From a virus, in the IMG/VR virus record IMGVR_UViG_3300037493_003812, positions 1 to 56,550 of that record: DNA of 56,550 nucleotides, one strand, 5' to 3'. The notes below the pieces were generated by a model. It ran no database searches and was not told the origin of the DNA. It saw only the letters and a program-made list of their open reading frames with translations. Below are positions 1-6,342 of this stretch, one piece after another (positions within the stretch are counted from its first letter, which is position 1; the number at the start of each line of letters is the position of its first letter). The position numbers and the translations under genes were made by a program.

Positions 1-104
1 ATCGATACCGTATCCCGTATCTCATAATCAAGAACATCCCATTCCTTGTTAGTCGCAATAACATCAGCATCAAACCCATATAGCTGCCCAGATGTTAACA
101 TCAT
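1..104 (-). CDS. Family A mini-protein, cut by window edge
   Basis: Only the N-terminal third is present. The ATG at 104 overlaps the TGA of the gene upstream (ATGA), and the product begins MMLTSGQLYGFDAD, the family A N-terminal strand. The remainder lies outside the window. Function unknown. Confidence 0.7.
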   Translation of the reverse strand, partial: MMLTSGQLYGFDADVIATNKEWDVLDYEIRDTVS

Positions 105-397
105 ATCGGTAATAATTTCTGATACGCATAGTATACATCAATAAGAGTATCCTCATACAAGAAGACTTGTATAGGCGTCTGACAACCAATACAAGAACAT
201 GCATCTACCGACCTAACACGCTCCTTTACATACAGAAACATACTGTCAATAGGGCATGCCACTGCACCATCACTATCATGCAGATCCATATAATACATGT
301 TTTCAGCAAGAGCATCAGGTGAAAATTTATAAAGCCGTCCTGACTCAAATTGCCACCCTTTACCACCAATCACTATTCCATGCATCTGTTTACTCAT
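101..397 (-). CDS. Family A mini-protein, 98 aa
   Basis: The N-terminal strand reads ESGRLYKFSPD and the C-terminal strand VFLYEDTLIDVY, matching the family pattern. A central CSCIGC cluster could bind metal. The gene overlaps both neighbours (8 bp upstream, 4 bp downstream), which indicates translational coupling. Function unknown. Confidence 0.85.
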   Translation of the reverse strand: MSKQMHGIVIGGKGWQFESGRLYKFSPDALAENMYYMDLHDSDGAVACPIDSMFLYVKERVRSVDACSCIGCQTPIQVFLYEDTLIDVYYAYQKLLPI

Positions 398-689
398 TTA
401 ATTCTCTTACTCCATAGTCAGGAACAACATATAAAACTTCCTCCACCAATACAAGATAATCCACACGAGCCCCACGCATTCTAACGTTTTTCGTTTTAGT
501 TAGAGCCTTGATAAGAATACCAACAGTCCCAGCTTTAAGGTTATAGGACACAGGAGGTATTGTAAACGTAAGAGGATTTACATAAAAAGGACTTCTCTCG
601 TCGTTCTTGTATAAATGACAATTCACAAAAGAATAGCTGTCATCCCTTATCTCCACTAAACATCCTTCTATCAACAATGTCGATTTCAT
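390..689 (-). CDS. Family A mini-protein, 99 aa
   Basis: First gene of the leftmost array. It has an SD-like GGAG about 7 nt before the ATG at 689. The pattern is diverged: LIEGCLVEIRD at the N-terminus and VDYLVLVEEVLYVV at the C-terminus, with an intervening TVGILIKAL strand. No recognisable catalytic motif. Confidence 0.8.
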   Translation of the reverse strand: MKSTLLIEGCLVEIRDDSYSFVNCHLYKNDERSPFYVNPLTFTIPPVSYNLKAGTVGILIKALTKTKNVRMRGARVDYLVLVEEVLYVVPDYGVRELNE

Positions 690-826
690 ACTCTATCTCC
701 AATACTTCTCAGTGCAACACATCCTAATAAGCCTTTTCAATTCAAAAAAACCAAAAAAAATTTTCTAAAGTAAGTTCTCTGTCACTCAATTATTTCAAAA
801 ATTTGGATTCACTAAGAGCGATGCGT

Positions 827-873
827 GCCTTATAAAGATATCAGAAAATGAAAAAATCCAAAAAAATTTAGTG
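827..873. repeat. A-rich repeat, copy 1
   Basis: Copy 1 runs from CCTTATAAAG through AAAAAATCCAAAAAAATT and ends TTTAGTG. It shares this order of blocks with copy 2 about 65 bp to the right. A shorter AAAAACCAAAAAAAATTTT stretch near 745-763 may be a third, decayed copy. Confidence 0.6.
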
Positions 874-892
874 TCAGGTTAGGTGACAATAT

Positions 893-948
893 AAGCCTTA
901 TAAAAACACGGGGAAATGAAAATGAAAAAATCCAAAAAAAATTTAGTG
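893..948. repeat. A-rich repeat, copy 2
   Basis: Starts with GCCTTATAAAAACAC, contains GAAATGAAAATGAAAAAATC and ends ATTTAGTG. Same block order as copy 1 but with a small internal insertion. Confidence 0.6.
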
Positions 949-999
949 CGTGGGTATAGTCCCACTCCACCACCCCGTCGAGCTACACGGCCTGTAGCC

Positions 1000-1120
1000 C
1001 CCCTATATAGGGGTCGGGTAGGCCGAGGGGTACCCCTATGGGTAGGCCGACAGGGCCAAGTACGGGTATGCTCATGGGGTCTAAAGCACTTAGGCCCCTG
1101 GCCCCTTATATTATAAGGGG
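1000..1120. repeat. Cluster of three perfect palindromes
   Basis: CCCCTATATAGGGG lies at 1000-1013, GGGGTACCCC at 1027-1036, and CCCCTTATA-T-TATAAGGGG at 1102-1120. The last one sits just past the stop of the minus-strand gene at 1128 and could act as a terminator hairpin, although no T-run follows it. Confidence 0.75.
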
Positions 1121-1127
1121 TTGGTAT

Positions 1128-1400
1128 CTATTGATTAGAGTAGAGGGCTGGGTAATCTTCAAAGAAGAAGTGGGTTCTATCTTTGTATATCTCTACGAGG
1201 CACTCGTCTAATAGAAAGATATCGGCTATCATCTCTCCTCGGAGTGATCGACAGGAGGTATCTGTTTTGAGATAGGCGCCTATTGAATGTACGTTAACGT
1301 CTACGACGTTATTAACTGGGTAGCCTGTGAGGTTGGTAACATAGGCCTTAGCGCCATATGTGAATTGAACTAATTGTCCGGGGATGCGAGAGAGGGTCAT
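1128..1400 (-). CDS. Family A mini-protein, 90 aa
   Basis: N-terminus IPGQLVQFTYG, middle strand SIGAYLKTDT, C-terminus IFLLDECLVEIY: a textbook member of the family. It is the last gene of its array, running into the palindromic region on its 3' side. Confidence 0.85.
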   Translation of the reverse strand: MTLSRIPGQLVQFTYGAKAYVTNLTGYPVNNVVDVNVHSIGAYLKTDTSCRSLRGEMIADIFLLDECLVEIYKDRTHFFFEDYPALYSNQ

Positions 1401-1428
1401 ATGGGTTATTTTGGGGAGTGAGTGGTTG

Positions 1429-1938
1429 TTATGAACTGAGTGAATTCATTGCGAGGGATCTGATGTATGCGAGGATGTTCTCTACGTGATGAAGGGCATC
1501 GCTTATTTTGTAGATATCATCTTGTTCGGGGGAATCATGGTCAGCGCTGAGATTATCTATGACATCGATTATTTCTGAGAGCAATGCGTCAGATTCATTG
1601 AGAGACGTGATGAAATACTCCATGTTTCCATTGTCTATTCCTTGGAGCGGAAGGATGCCTAGTCTTCTGAGTTTTTTGCCGGCTTTATTGATATTATCGG
1701 AGTCTGTGGTCCCTGGGCGGAAGTATTTGCTATCTCTGAGTACCATGAGCGCTTTGGCGGCATTAAAGGTTTCTGAGGAGAATTTCTCGAGTCCTTGTCT
1801 TAGGCCTGGCAGATGAACGGTCTCGCCGGTTGTCTCAATGGAGTTTGGGTCTATGATGCCCTCAGGGTTATCTACCATTGTTGCGATAACTTCTCTAATC
1901 AGAGTTCTTAGGTTTGTCAAATTTCTATTAACGGCCAT
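1429..1938 (-). CDS. Unknown alpha-helical protein, 169 aa
   Basis: Not family A. It starts NRNLTNLRTLIREVIATM and is mostly helical, with two long amphipathic helices near residues 105-130 and 140-165. The acidic C-terminal half (ESDALLSEIIDVIDNL) suggests self-association. It sits inside a family A array, so it probably shares that transcript. No recognised domain; function unknown. Confidence 0.75.
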   Translation of the reverse strand: MAVNRNLTNLRTLIREVIATMVDNPEGIIDPNSIETTGETVHLPGLRQGLEKFSSETFNAAKALMVLRDSKYFRPGTTDSDNINKAGKKLRRLGILPLQGIDNGNMEYFITSLNESDALLSEIIDVIDNLSADHDSPEQDDIYKISDALHHVENILAYIRSLAMNSLSS

Positions 1939-1964
1939 GTTATACCTCGACTGATAAGTATGGT

Positions 1965-2261
1965 TCAGCCGACTTGTTTACAGGGGTCGCTCGTGACTAA
2001 TTCCCAGCCTGAGGTAAGGTCAGCTGAGAGCATGATATCTCCATAGAGGATAATGTCTCTATCTTCGAGGGACACGCTTCCTCGCATGAATGAGTCAGTT
2101 CTGAGGTAGACTGCATATTCATCAGGATAGACGGTGACATAGTTTTGGGAGAGGTCATCTCCGTGGGCATTTACTTGCCAGCAATATGAGGCGGTCTGAG
2201 AGGAGCGTCTAATGAGTTGGCCGGCCATAAAAGGTGATGGTGGCTTCAAGATGGTGGTCAT
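1965..2261 (-). CDS. Family A mini-protein, 98 aa
   Basis: I place the start at the ATG at 2261 because it overlaps the upstream TGA as ATGA. A start 12 bp earlier at 2273 is also open. The N-terminal strand is FMAGQLIRRSSQ and the C-terminal strand DIILYGDIMLSAD. Confidence 0.8.
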   Translation of the reverse strand: MTTILKPPSPFMAGQLIRRSSQTASYCWQVNAHGDDLSQNYVTVYPDEYAVYLRTDSFMRGSVSLEDRDIILYGDIMLSADLTSGWELVTSDPCKQVG

Positions 2262-2506
2262 AGGAGTTTGCACCAGTCAGGGGAGACTGAGACCATTACA
2301 TCATCGAAGAGGACGGCGAATAGAGCGGAGTCTGTTTTGATGACTATGCCGACGGCATTGGGTTGAATGAGTATCCGTTTAATTTTAGGGCGAGAGAGGC
2401 CATTTGACAGGTCCATGTCTGGGGTATAGAGCATGAAGTTATAGGGCATATCAAGGGTGTTAGTGATAAGGTCTCCGGCCTTGATTGATTTAGTGTGTTT
2501 ATTCAT
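2258..2506 (-). CDS. Family A mini-protein, 82 aa
   Basis: Motifs are IKAGDLITN, then AVGIVIKTDS, then FAVLFDDVMVSV. It overlaps the upstream gene by 4 bp and the downstream gene by 4 bp. Confidence 0.85.
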   Translation of the reverse strand: MNKHTKSIKAGDLITNTLDMPYNFMLYTPDMDLSNGLSRPKIKRILIQPNAVGIVIKTDSALFAVLFDDVMVSVSPDWCKLL

Positions 2507-2757
2507 ATTGAATGAATCCAGAGAGCGGTGACGGCGAGCAACTGTTCATTGAACAGAACGATATGACAGGCCTCATTGTTAGGGAGCTTTGATATCCAGA
2601 GACAAATTGTATCCGCTGGGATACAGACGGTAGGTTGGTCGAGGTCGGTACCGTTTGGCTTGACGTTCCATCCCCAGCTATCGCTATCGCCTGGGTCTGG
2701 GTCATCGCTTTTAAGACGGACTAATTGGCCTGCGGAGAAGTTCTTAGGCTTTTTCAT
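2503..2757 (-). CDS. Family A mini-protein, 84 aa
   Basis: The frame is open to 2847, but the ATG at 2757 is preceded by AGAGGA at good spacing and gives the canonical N-terminus MKKPKNFSAGQLVRLKS. The C-terminal strand is CHIVLFNEQLLAVT. Confidence 0.8.
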   Translation of the reverse strand: MKKPKNFSAGQLVRLKSDDPDPGDSDSWGWNVKPNGTDLDQPTVCIPADTICLWISKLPNNEACHIVLFNEQLLAVTALWIHSI

Positions 2758-3019
2758 TGAATTCCTCTTGGACGAGTTCGAAGACATTTCTGAATTTGGG
2801 GTGGATTTTCTGGAGTTCTCCATCTGGAGTGACGACGGTCCAGACACGATAGGACTTAGCGGCTGCTGGCGGGTTCTCGGACTTAATGATTAAGAATACG
2901 TCATTTTCGTTAAATTCGACGGTGCTAAAGAAGGCCCACCAAGGAATCTTTCTGCGTCGATGTTTCATATGTGGTTTAAGTCGGATAAGTTTCCCGACAC
3001 GCATAATTGGTTTGTTCAT
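2744..3019 (-). CDS. Family A mini-protein, 91 aa
   Basis: N-terminus MNKPIMRVGKLIRLKPH; middle strand DVFLIIKSEN. The C-terminal strand is VWTVVTPDGELQKI instead of the common LFNE form. Confidence 0.8.
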   Translation of the reverse strand: MNKPIMRVGKLIRLKPHMKHRRRKIPWWAFFSTVEFNENDVFLIIKSENPPAAAKSYRVWTVVTPDGELQKIHPKFRNVFELVQEEFNEKA

Positions 3020-3282
3020 AGTTTGATTAGATTCTCTTCTGGGTCCCAGAGCATTACGATTTTATCTTCGACCAGAAAATTGTGATAAGTAGTGGAGCGG
3101 CACCCGCAGCAATTGCAAGTCTCTCCTGGTTGTTTATCTGGGGAGGACACATACATAGCTACGGTGTCCTTTTTGAATTGTAAATGAACTTCTGGGTTAG
3201 CGGCTAGTTCTGCTTCCAGTTTCCATTTTGCTTTAAAGACTTGACCGGCCATGGCTTTGAATTTGATTTTGATTTTCTTCAT
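3016..3282 (-). CDS. Family A mini-protein, 88 aa
   Basis: N-terminus KAMAGQVFKAKW, middle TVAMYVSSPD, C-terminus NFLVEDKIVML. A CNCCGC motif in the loop could bind zinc. ATGA overlaps on both sides. Confidence 0.8.
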   Translation of the reverse strand: MKKIKIKFKAMAGQVFKAKWKLEAELAANPEVHLQFKKDTVAMYVSSPDKQPGETCNCCGCRSTTYHNFLVEDKIVMLWDPEENLIKL

Positions 3283-3539
3283 ATTGGGTTTAACAGGTTA
3301 AAAGGAATGAGGACTTTCTCATCGCTTACAAGGACGATGGCACGATGTTTAGCGCCTTCTGCACCAGTGGTCACATGAAAGAAGTAATCGCCTAGAAAGA
3401 CTCCCAGGGTGCCAGCATCGATGCGTTTGAGAGCATAGGGGTATGTTGGTAGTCGTCTAGCATAATATACGCTATCTTCTCTGAGGGGAGAGGAGCCTGT
3501 GACGATTAATTGGCCTGGTGATAGGTCACGAGCTTCCAT
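3279..3539 (-). CDS. Family A mini-protein, 86 aa
   Basis: N-terminus LSPGQLIVTGS, middle TLGVFLGDYF, C-terminus AIVLVSDEKVLIPF. GGAG lies about 7 nt before the ATG at 3539. Confidence 0.85.
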   Translation of the reverse strand: MEARDLSPGQLIVTGSSPLREDSVYYARRLPTYPYALKRIDAGTLGVFLGDYFFHVTTGAEGAKHRAIVLVSDEKVLIPFNLLNPI

Positions 3540-3846
3540 TATAGGGCTCCAGGAGATTTCTAGCGATTCTAACTTTTACATCCTTGAAGAGGACAGTGAC
3601 GAGTTGATTAGTGCCGGCAACATTTTGAAGATGGATACCGACCTCCAACGGATTAATTGCGAGATAGTTCCAAGCCATTGGATTTTCGTTATCCACCGGC
3701 TCGATAGCCGCATAATAGGGAGGAGCTATCGATATCATATTCGCTATGCGGAAAGTACGAGTCTCTTCATAGTCATCGACATCATCCCAATGCATACGAA
3801 GCCGCACTAGTTCGCCTGGCGAGAAGAATGGACCTTCACTCTTCAC
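3526..3846 (-). CDS. Family A mini-protein, about 106 aa
   Basis: The frame is open to an ATG at 3945, deep inside the upstream gene. A GTG at 3846 preceded by AAGGA gives a better fit and the expected short N-terminus (FFSPGELVRLRMH). The C-terminal strand is VTVLFKDVKVRIA. The start is uncertain. Confidence 0.75.
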   Translation of the reverse strand: MKSEGPFFSPGELVRLRMHWDDVDDYEETRTFRIANMISIAPPYYAAIEPVDNENPMAWNYLAINPLEVGIHLQNVAGTNQLVTVLFKDVKVRIARNLLEPYNGSS

Positions 3847-4213
3847 GGCGATGGTCCTTAACGGTGATGCGCTTAATCTTCGATTCATACTTTCTTGGAG
3901 AAGAGCGACGAATGCGGCGCTGTTCGAAGGCGACAATCTGTTCACCGACTAGCACCACGTCAACCCACTTCGGTCCATAGTAGGCTGACGACGGTTCTTC
4001 AACGATGACGGTCTTGATAAAGATACCGACTTCATCATTACGAACATAACGAGCGACCTCCTGCTGACCGGTGCCCTCCGGCGTCGGGTATAGTTCTGGA
4101 TGACGGTGATGATTTTGCCAGACGAAATCATTTGTTTCCGAATTCCAAAAATAAGCATGTTCGTTGCGATAGCGGACCTTGAGCTTAACGACTTGACCTG
4201 ACTTGAATTCCAT
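3836..4213 (-). CDS. Family A mini-protein, 125 aa
   Basis: The ATG at 4213 follows GGAGAAGG and overlaps the stop of the upstream frame as TAATG. N-terminus MEFKSGQVVKLKV, middle EVGIFIKTVI, C-terminus VDVVLVGEQIVAFE, followed by a basic tail of about 25 residues not seen in most members. Confidence 0.8.
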   Translation of the reverse strand: MEFKSGQVVKLKVRYRNEHAYFWNSETNDFVWQNHHRHPELYPTPEGTGQQEVARYVRNDEVGIFIKTVIVEEPSSAYYGPKWVDVVLVGEQIVAFEQRRIRRSSPRKYESKIKRITVKDHRREE

Positions 4214-4490
4214 TAGACCTTCTCCATCCATTTTTCTGGGACTTCACACAAAACACCGTTTAGAACAATTACGTCATAAATGCCGTCACGGCAATGAAAT
4301 ATTTAATAAAGAGAACAATGTCGTCTTCGCTGATCGGAGTGCCATGTTCCCAGACGCTAACAGCCGCAGGGTTCCCGTCAGAATCTTCGGCGTATATATA
4401 GCAGGATAGCGCTCCGCCTGCCCCGCTATTAATGCGAAGTAGATCTCCGGGTTTAAACTTTGGTGTTGGAGTCAATACCTTTTTAGCCAT
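4213..4490 (-). pseudogene. Family A gene split by a -1 frameshift
   Basis: From the ATG at 4490 (GAGGT SD) one frame encodes FKPGDLLRINSG through DDIVLFIKYF. The expected C-terminal strand, YDVIVLNGVLCEVPEKW, is in the -1 frame and ends in a TAA that overlaps the next ATG (TAATG at 4213). The crossover lies in about 4271-4300, where a TTT run sits. The total length is one base short of a whole frame. A lost T, a sequencing error or programmed -1 shifting would all explain it; unshifted translation stops at 4269. Confidence 0.75.
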
Positions 4491-4779
4491 TGTAGACCTC
4501 GACGTTTGCCGGACAGATATAACAGCATTGCTCATTAAGCAATATTTTGATATAGCCGCCAAGAGGCATATGCTCTGCGCCTTCTGGTAATGGCAGGACC
4601 ATAGCGATATCCTGACTCTGCATCAAAAGTTTTCGATGTGGAAGCGGCAGACCTCGGCCGAGCAGCCCGGAGAGCGTCGACCCCTCCCAAAATTCTGCTA
4701 GATAAGCGGGATACCACCATTTACCTTCACGATGGGAGAGTTGAACTAGTTGGCCGGGCGTAAAAATTTGCTTAGTCAT
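4483..4779 (-). CDS. Family A mini-protein, 98 aa
   Basis: N-terminus FTPGQLVQLSHREGKWWYPA, C-terminus IKILLNEQCCYICP. Clearly a tandem duplicate of the next gene upstream: both share the WWYPAY.AE.WE block and a central LPLP/LPMP loop. Confidence 0.85.
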   Translation of the reverse strand: MTKQIFTPGQLVQLSHREGKWWYPAYLAEFWEGSTLSGLLGRGLPLPHRKLLMQSQDIAMVLPLPEGAEHMPLGGYIKILLNEQCCYICPANVEVYNG

Positions 4780-5051
4780 TCTACTGGCACCAGGTCGTTA
4801 ATCATATAGACCGCACGGTCATTGAACAAAATCTTAATCCAGTGCTGATTATCAGACGAGCGACGCATATGCCTAGGCATTGGTAGCACCAAAGCAATAT
4901 CAGCTGATGTAAATTGAACCACATGGTTCGCCGTCGGCATTGCGGAGCCGTCGGTCTCCCACCATTCTGCACAATAGGCTGGATACCACCAGACACTATT
5001 TCGGTGCTCTAGGCGGACCAGCTGACCCTCAGTGAATTTATGCTTTGCCAT
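4776..5051 (-). CDS. Family A mini-protein, 91 aa
   Basis: N-terminus FTEGQLVRLEHRNSVWWYPA, C-terminus IKILFNDRAVYMI. First gene after a promoter. The ATG is 8 nt after TATAAT, so its leader is one or two bases at most. Confidence 0.85.
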   Translation of the reverse strand: MAKHKFTEGQLVRLEHRNSVWWYPAYCAEWWETDGSAMPTANHVVQFTSADIALVLPMPRHMRRSSDNQHWIKILFNDRAVYMINDLVPVE

Positions 5052-5059
5052 TATACTTT

Positions 5060-5088
5060 ATTATAGCACGGAAAGAACAAAATTTAAA
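5060..5088 (-). promoter_or_regulatory. Promoter for 4776-5051
   Basis: -35 TTTAAA at 5083-5088, 17-nt spacer, -10 TATAAT at 5060-5065. Confidence 0.75.
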
Positions 5089-5102
5089 GTAATTACTTTA
5101 AA

Positions 5103-5420
5103 TTATTCTATAATTACCGGCACGATAACGTCGAGTGGAATTTCCACGAGATTATCGCCAAAAAGAACCACGTCCACTGGATAATATGGATAATTTAGAA
5201 ATTCATCTCCGCACTCAGCGCTTGACACGGTGAAATCGCTAATGAATTTTATGTAGACGCCGAGGGAGTCTGCTTCTATCAAAACGGCGTTAGGCCAACC
5301 GGTTCTGGGTTCAGTGTGAACGTATCCGATGTAACCGTGCCGCCAGGATGGGTTGAGCTTGACCAGTTGCCCTTGTGAGAAGCTATTGACCTGATCCACT
5401 TGAAAGAATTGGGGGCGCAT
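5103..5420 (-). CDS. Family A mini-protein, 105 aa
   Basis: Strands FSQGQLVKLNPSW, SLGVYIKFIS and VDVVLFGDNLVEIP. The ATG at 5420 overlaps the upstream gene by 38 bp and has no clear SD, so the true start may be inside. Confidence 0.8.
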   Translation of the reverse strand: MRPQFFQVDQVNSFSQGQLVKLNPSWRHGYIGYVHTEPRTGWPNAVLIEADSLGVYIKFISDFTVSSAECGDEFLNYPYYPVDVVLFGDNLVEIPLDVIVPVIIE

Positions 5421-5682
5421 TCGGGTATGACATTAAGTAGTCATTGCTCACCAATAGAACTTCTTCGTTGAATAGAACATGACAGTGACTGTCGCCATAT
5501 TCTGCATCATAACGCAAAAAGACACCGATGAAATCTTCATCGATGTCAATAAGCCCGCATAATTCATTATCCGAGATAGCGTCGATTAGTCTAATCGCTT
5601 GATATAAAATCGGATACATCGATCCGGCTCCATCTGCCGATTCTCCGTCGGTTCTACAAACTAGCTCGCCGGGTAAGAGCAT
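5383..5682 (-). CDS. Family A mini-protein, 99 aa
   Basis: N-terminus MLLPGELVCRTDG, middle FIGVFLRYDA, C-terminus CHVLFNEEVLLVS, with a glycine/serine tail. Start overlaps the stop of the zinc-ribbon gene upstream by one base. Confidence 0.85.
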   Translation of the reverse strand: MLLPGELVCRTDGESADGAGSMYPILYQAIRLIDAISDNELCGLIDIDEDFIGVFLRYDAEYGDSHCHVLFNEEVLLVSNDYLMSYPNAPPILSSGSGQ

Positions 5683-5888
5683 TAACTTTTCTTATCTGAT
5701 TTAGAGGAATATCCATCGGCATACCATCCATCCCCTTTAAGAACGAAATTCGTATTGGAAGAGATTAGACGTTGAACTTCAAGGCCGAGGCAATGTGGGC
5801 AGGAAGTGAGCGGTTCGTCCTTAATGGATTGTTCTGCTTCGAACTCGACTGCGCAGGCTTCATTTTTGCACTTATATTCGTAAATCAT
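5682..5888 (-). CDS. FmdB-type zinc ribbon protein, 68 aa
   Basis: Starts MIYEYKCKNEAC, then EFEAEQSIKDEPLTSCPHC and FVLKGDGWYADGY. This is the order and spacing of the FmdB_1_Regulatory family: four cysteines of a zinc ribbon followed by the GxGWY turn. Family members are small proteins of poorly known role, named after a putative regulator of formamidase genes. It lies within a family A array and presumably shares its transcript. Confidence 0.85.
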   Translation of the reverse strand: MIYEYKCKNEACAVEFEAEQSIKDEPLTSCPHCLGLEVQRLISSNTNFVLKGDGWYADGYSSKSDKKS

Positions 5889-5899
5889 TCTGTATTTCC

Positions 5900-6169
5900 T
5901 TATTCAACGGGGAACGCAATTAAATCATTTTTAGGTACCGACCAGATTTGGTCTTCAATAAGAATATTATGTCGTGGCAGTGGCCCGGCATTGCGCTGCG
6001 CACGAGCTTCATCCTCAGCGGAGGATGAATTTAGATAGACGCCGACGGTACCATTTCGGTGTGCTTGAGATTTTGAGGACTCTCTGGGAACGGTCCAGCA
6101 CCAAACAAAACGAACGTCGGTGAAGGCGTTCTTAAGCATAACAAGTTGGCCGGGCATAAAGTCTGTCAT
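5900..6169 (-). CDS. Family A mini-protein, 89 aa
   Basis: N-terminus FMPGQLVMLKNAF, middle TVGVYLNSSS, C-terminus HNILIEDQIWSVP. Its ATG overlaps the stop of the upstream micro-peptide as ATGA. Confidence 0.85.
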   Translation of the reverse strand: MTDFMPGQLVMLKNAFTDVRFVWCWTVPRESSKSQAHRNGTVGVYLNSSSAEDEARAQRNAGPLPRHNILIEDQIWSVPKNDLIAFPVE

Positions 6170-6249
6170 TTTCGTTTATTAAGCATATAGGCCAAAACAT
6201 GAGCGCCGACAGCTATCACTAGAAGTAGGATACCGACGACTCTCATCAT
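6166..6249 (-). CDS. Single-span micro-peptide, 27 aa
   Basis: MMRVVGILLLVIAVGAHVLA then a short basic tail: one hydrophobic helix with a KRK end, so probably a membrane peptide. Start abuts the TAA of the previous micro-peptide and the stop overlaps the family A ATG, which supports real translation. Function unknown. Confidence 0.65.
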   Translation of the reverse strand: MMRVVGILLLVIAVGAHVLAYMLNKRK

Positions 6250-6339
6250 TTACTTTCTTAAGGTCTTGATATAGTCAGCGACCCATAGACTTATGAACAA
6301 CAGCAATATACTCCCGCCGACGACATTTAGAATACTCAT
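6250..6339 (-). CDS. Single-span micro-peptide, 29 aa
   Basis: MSILNVVGGSILLLFISLWV followed by a charged tail ending LRK. One predicted membrane helix. It lies directly between the intein-bearing gene and the next micro-peptide, in the same transcription direction. Confidence 0.6.
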   Translation of the reverse strand: MSILNVVGGSILLLFISLWVADYIKTLRK

Positions 6340-6342
6340 AAT

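Larger units (their letters stand above)
690..1127. other. Non-coding region with repeats and palindromes
   Basis: No credible gene in 438 bp. The left half is A-rich with a partly repeated block (see the repeat entries). The right half (about 950-1120) switches abruptly to GC-rich sequence carrying three C4/G4-bounded palindromes and the direct repeat GGGTAGGCCGA at 1015 and 1040. The base composition is unlike the surrounding genes. It could be a termination, replication or protein-binding region; nothing decides between these. Confidence 0.6.

Noticed and set aside
916-1116. Plus-strand 66-codon frame in the palindromic region
   Set aside because: Low-complexity Pro/Arg/Gly product, no SD, spans the palindromes; not protein-like.
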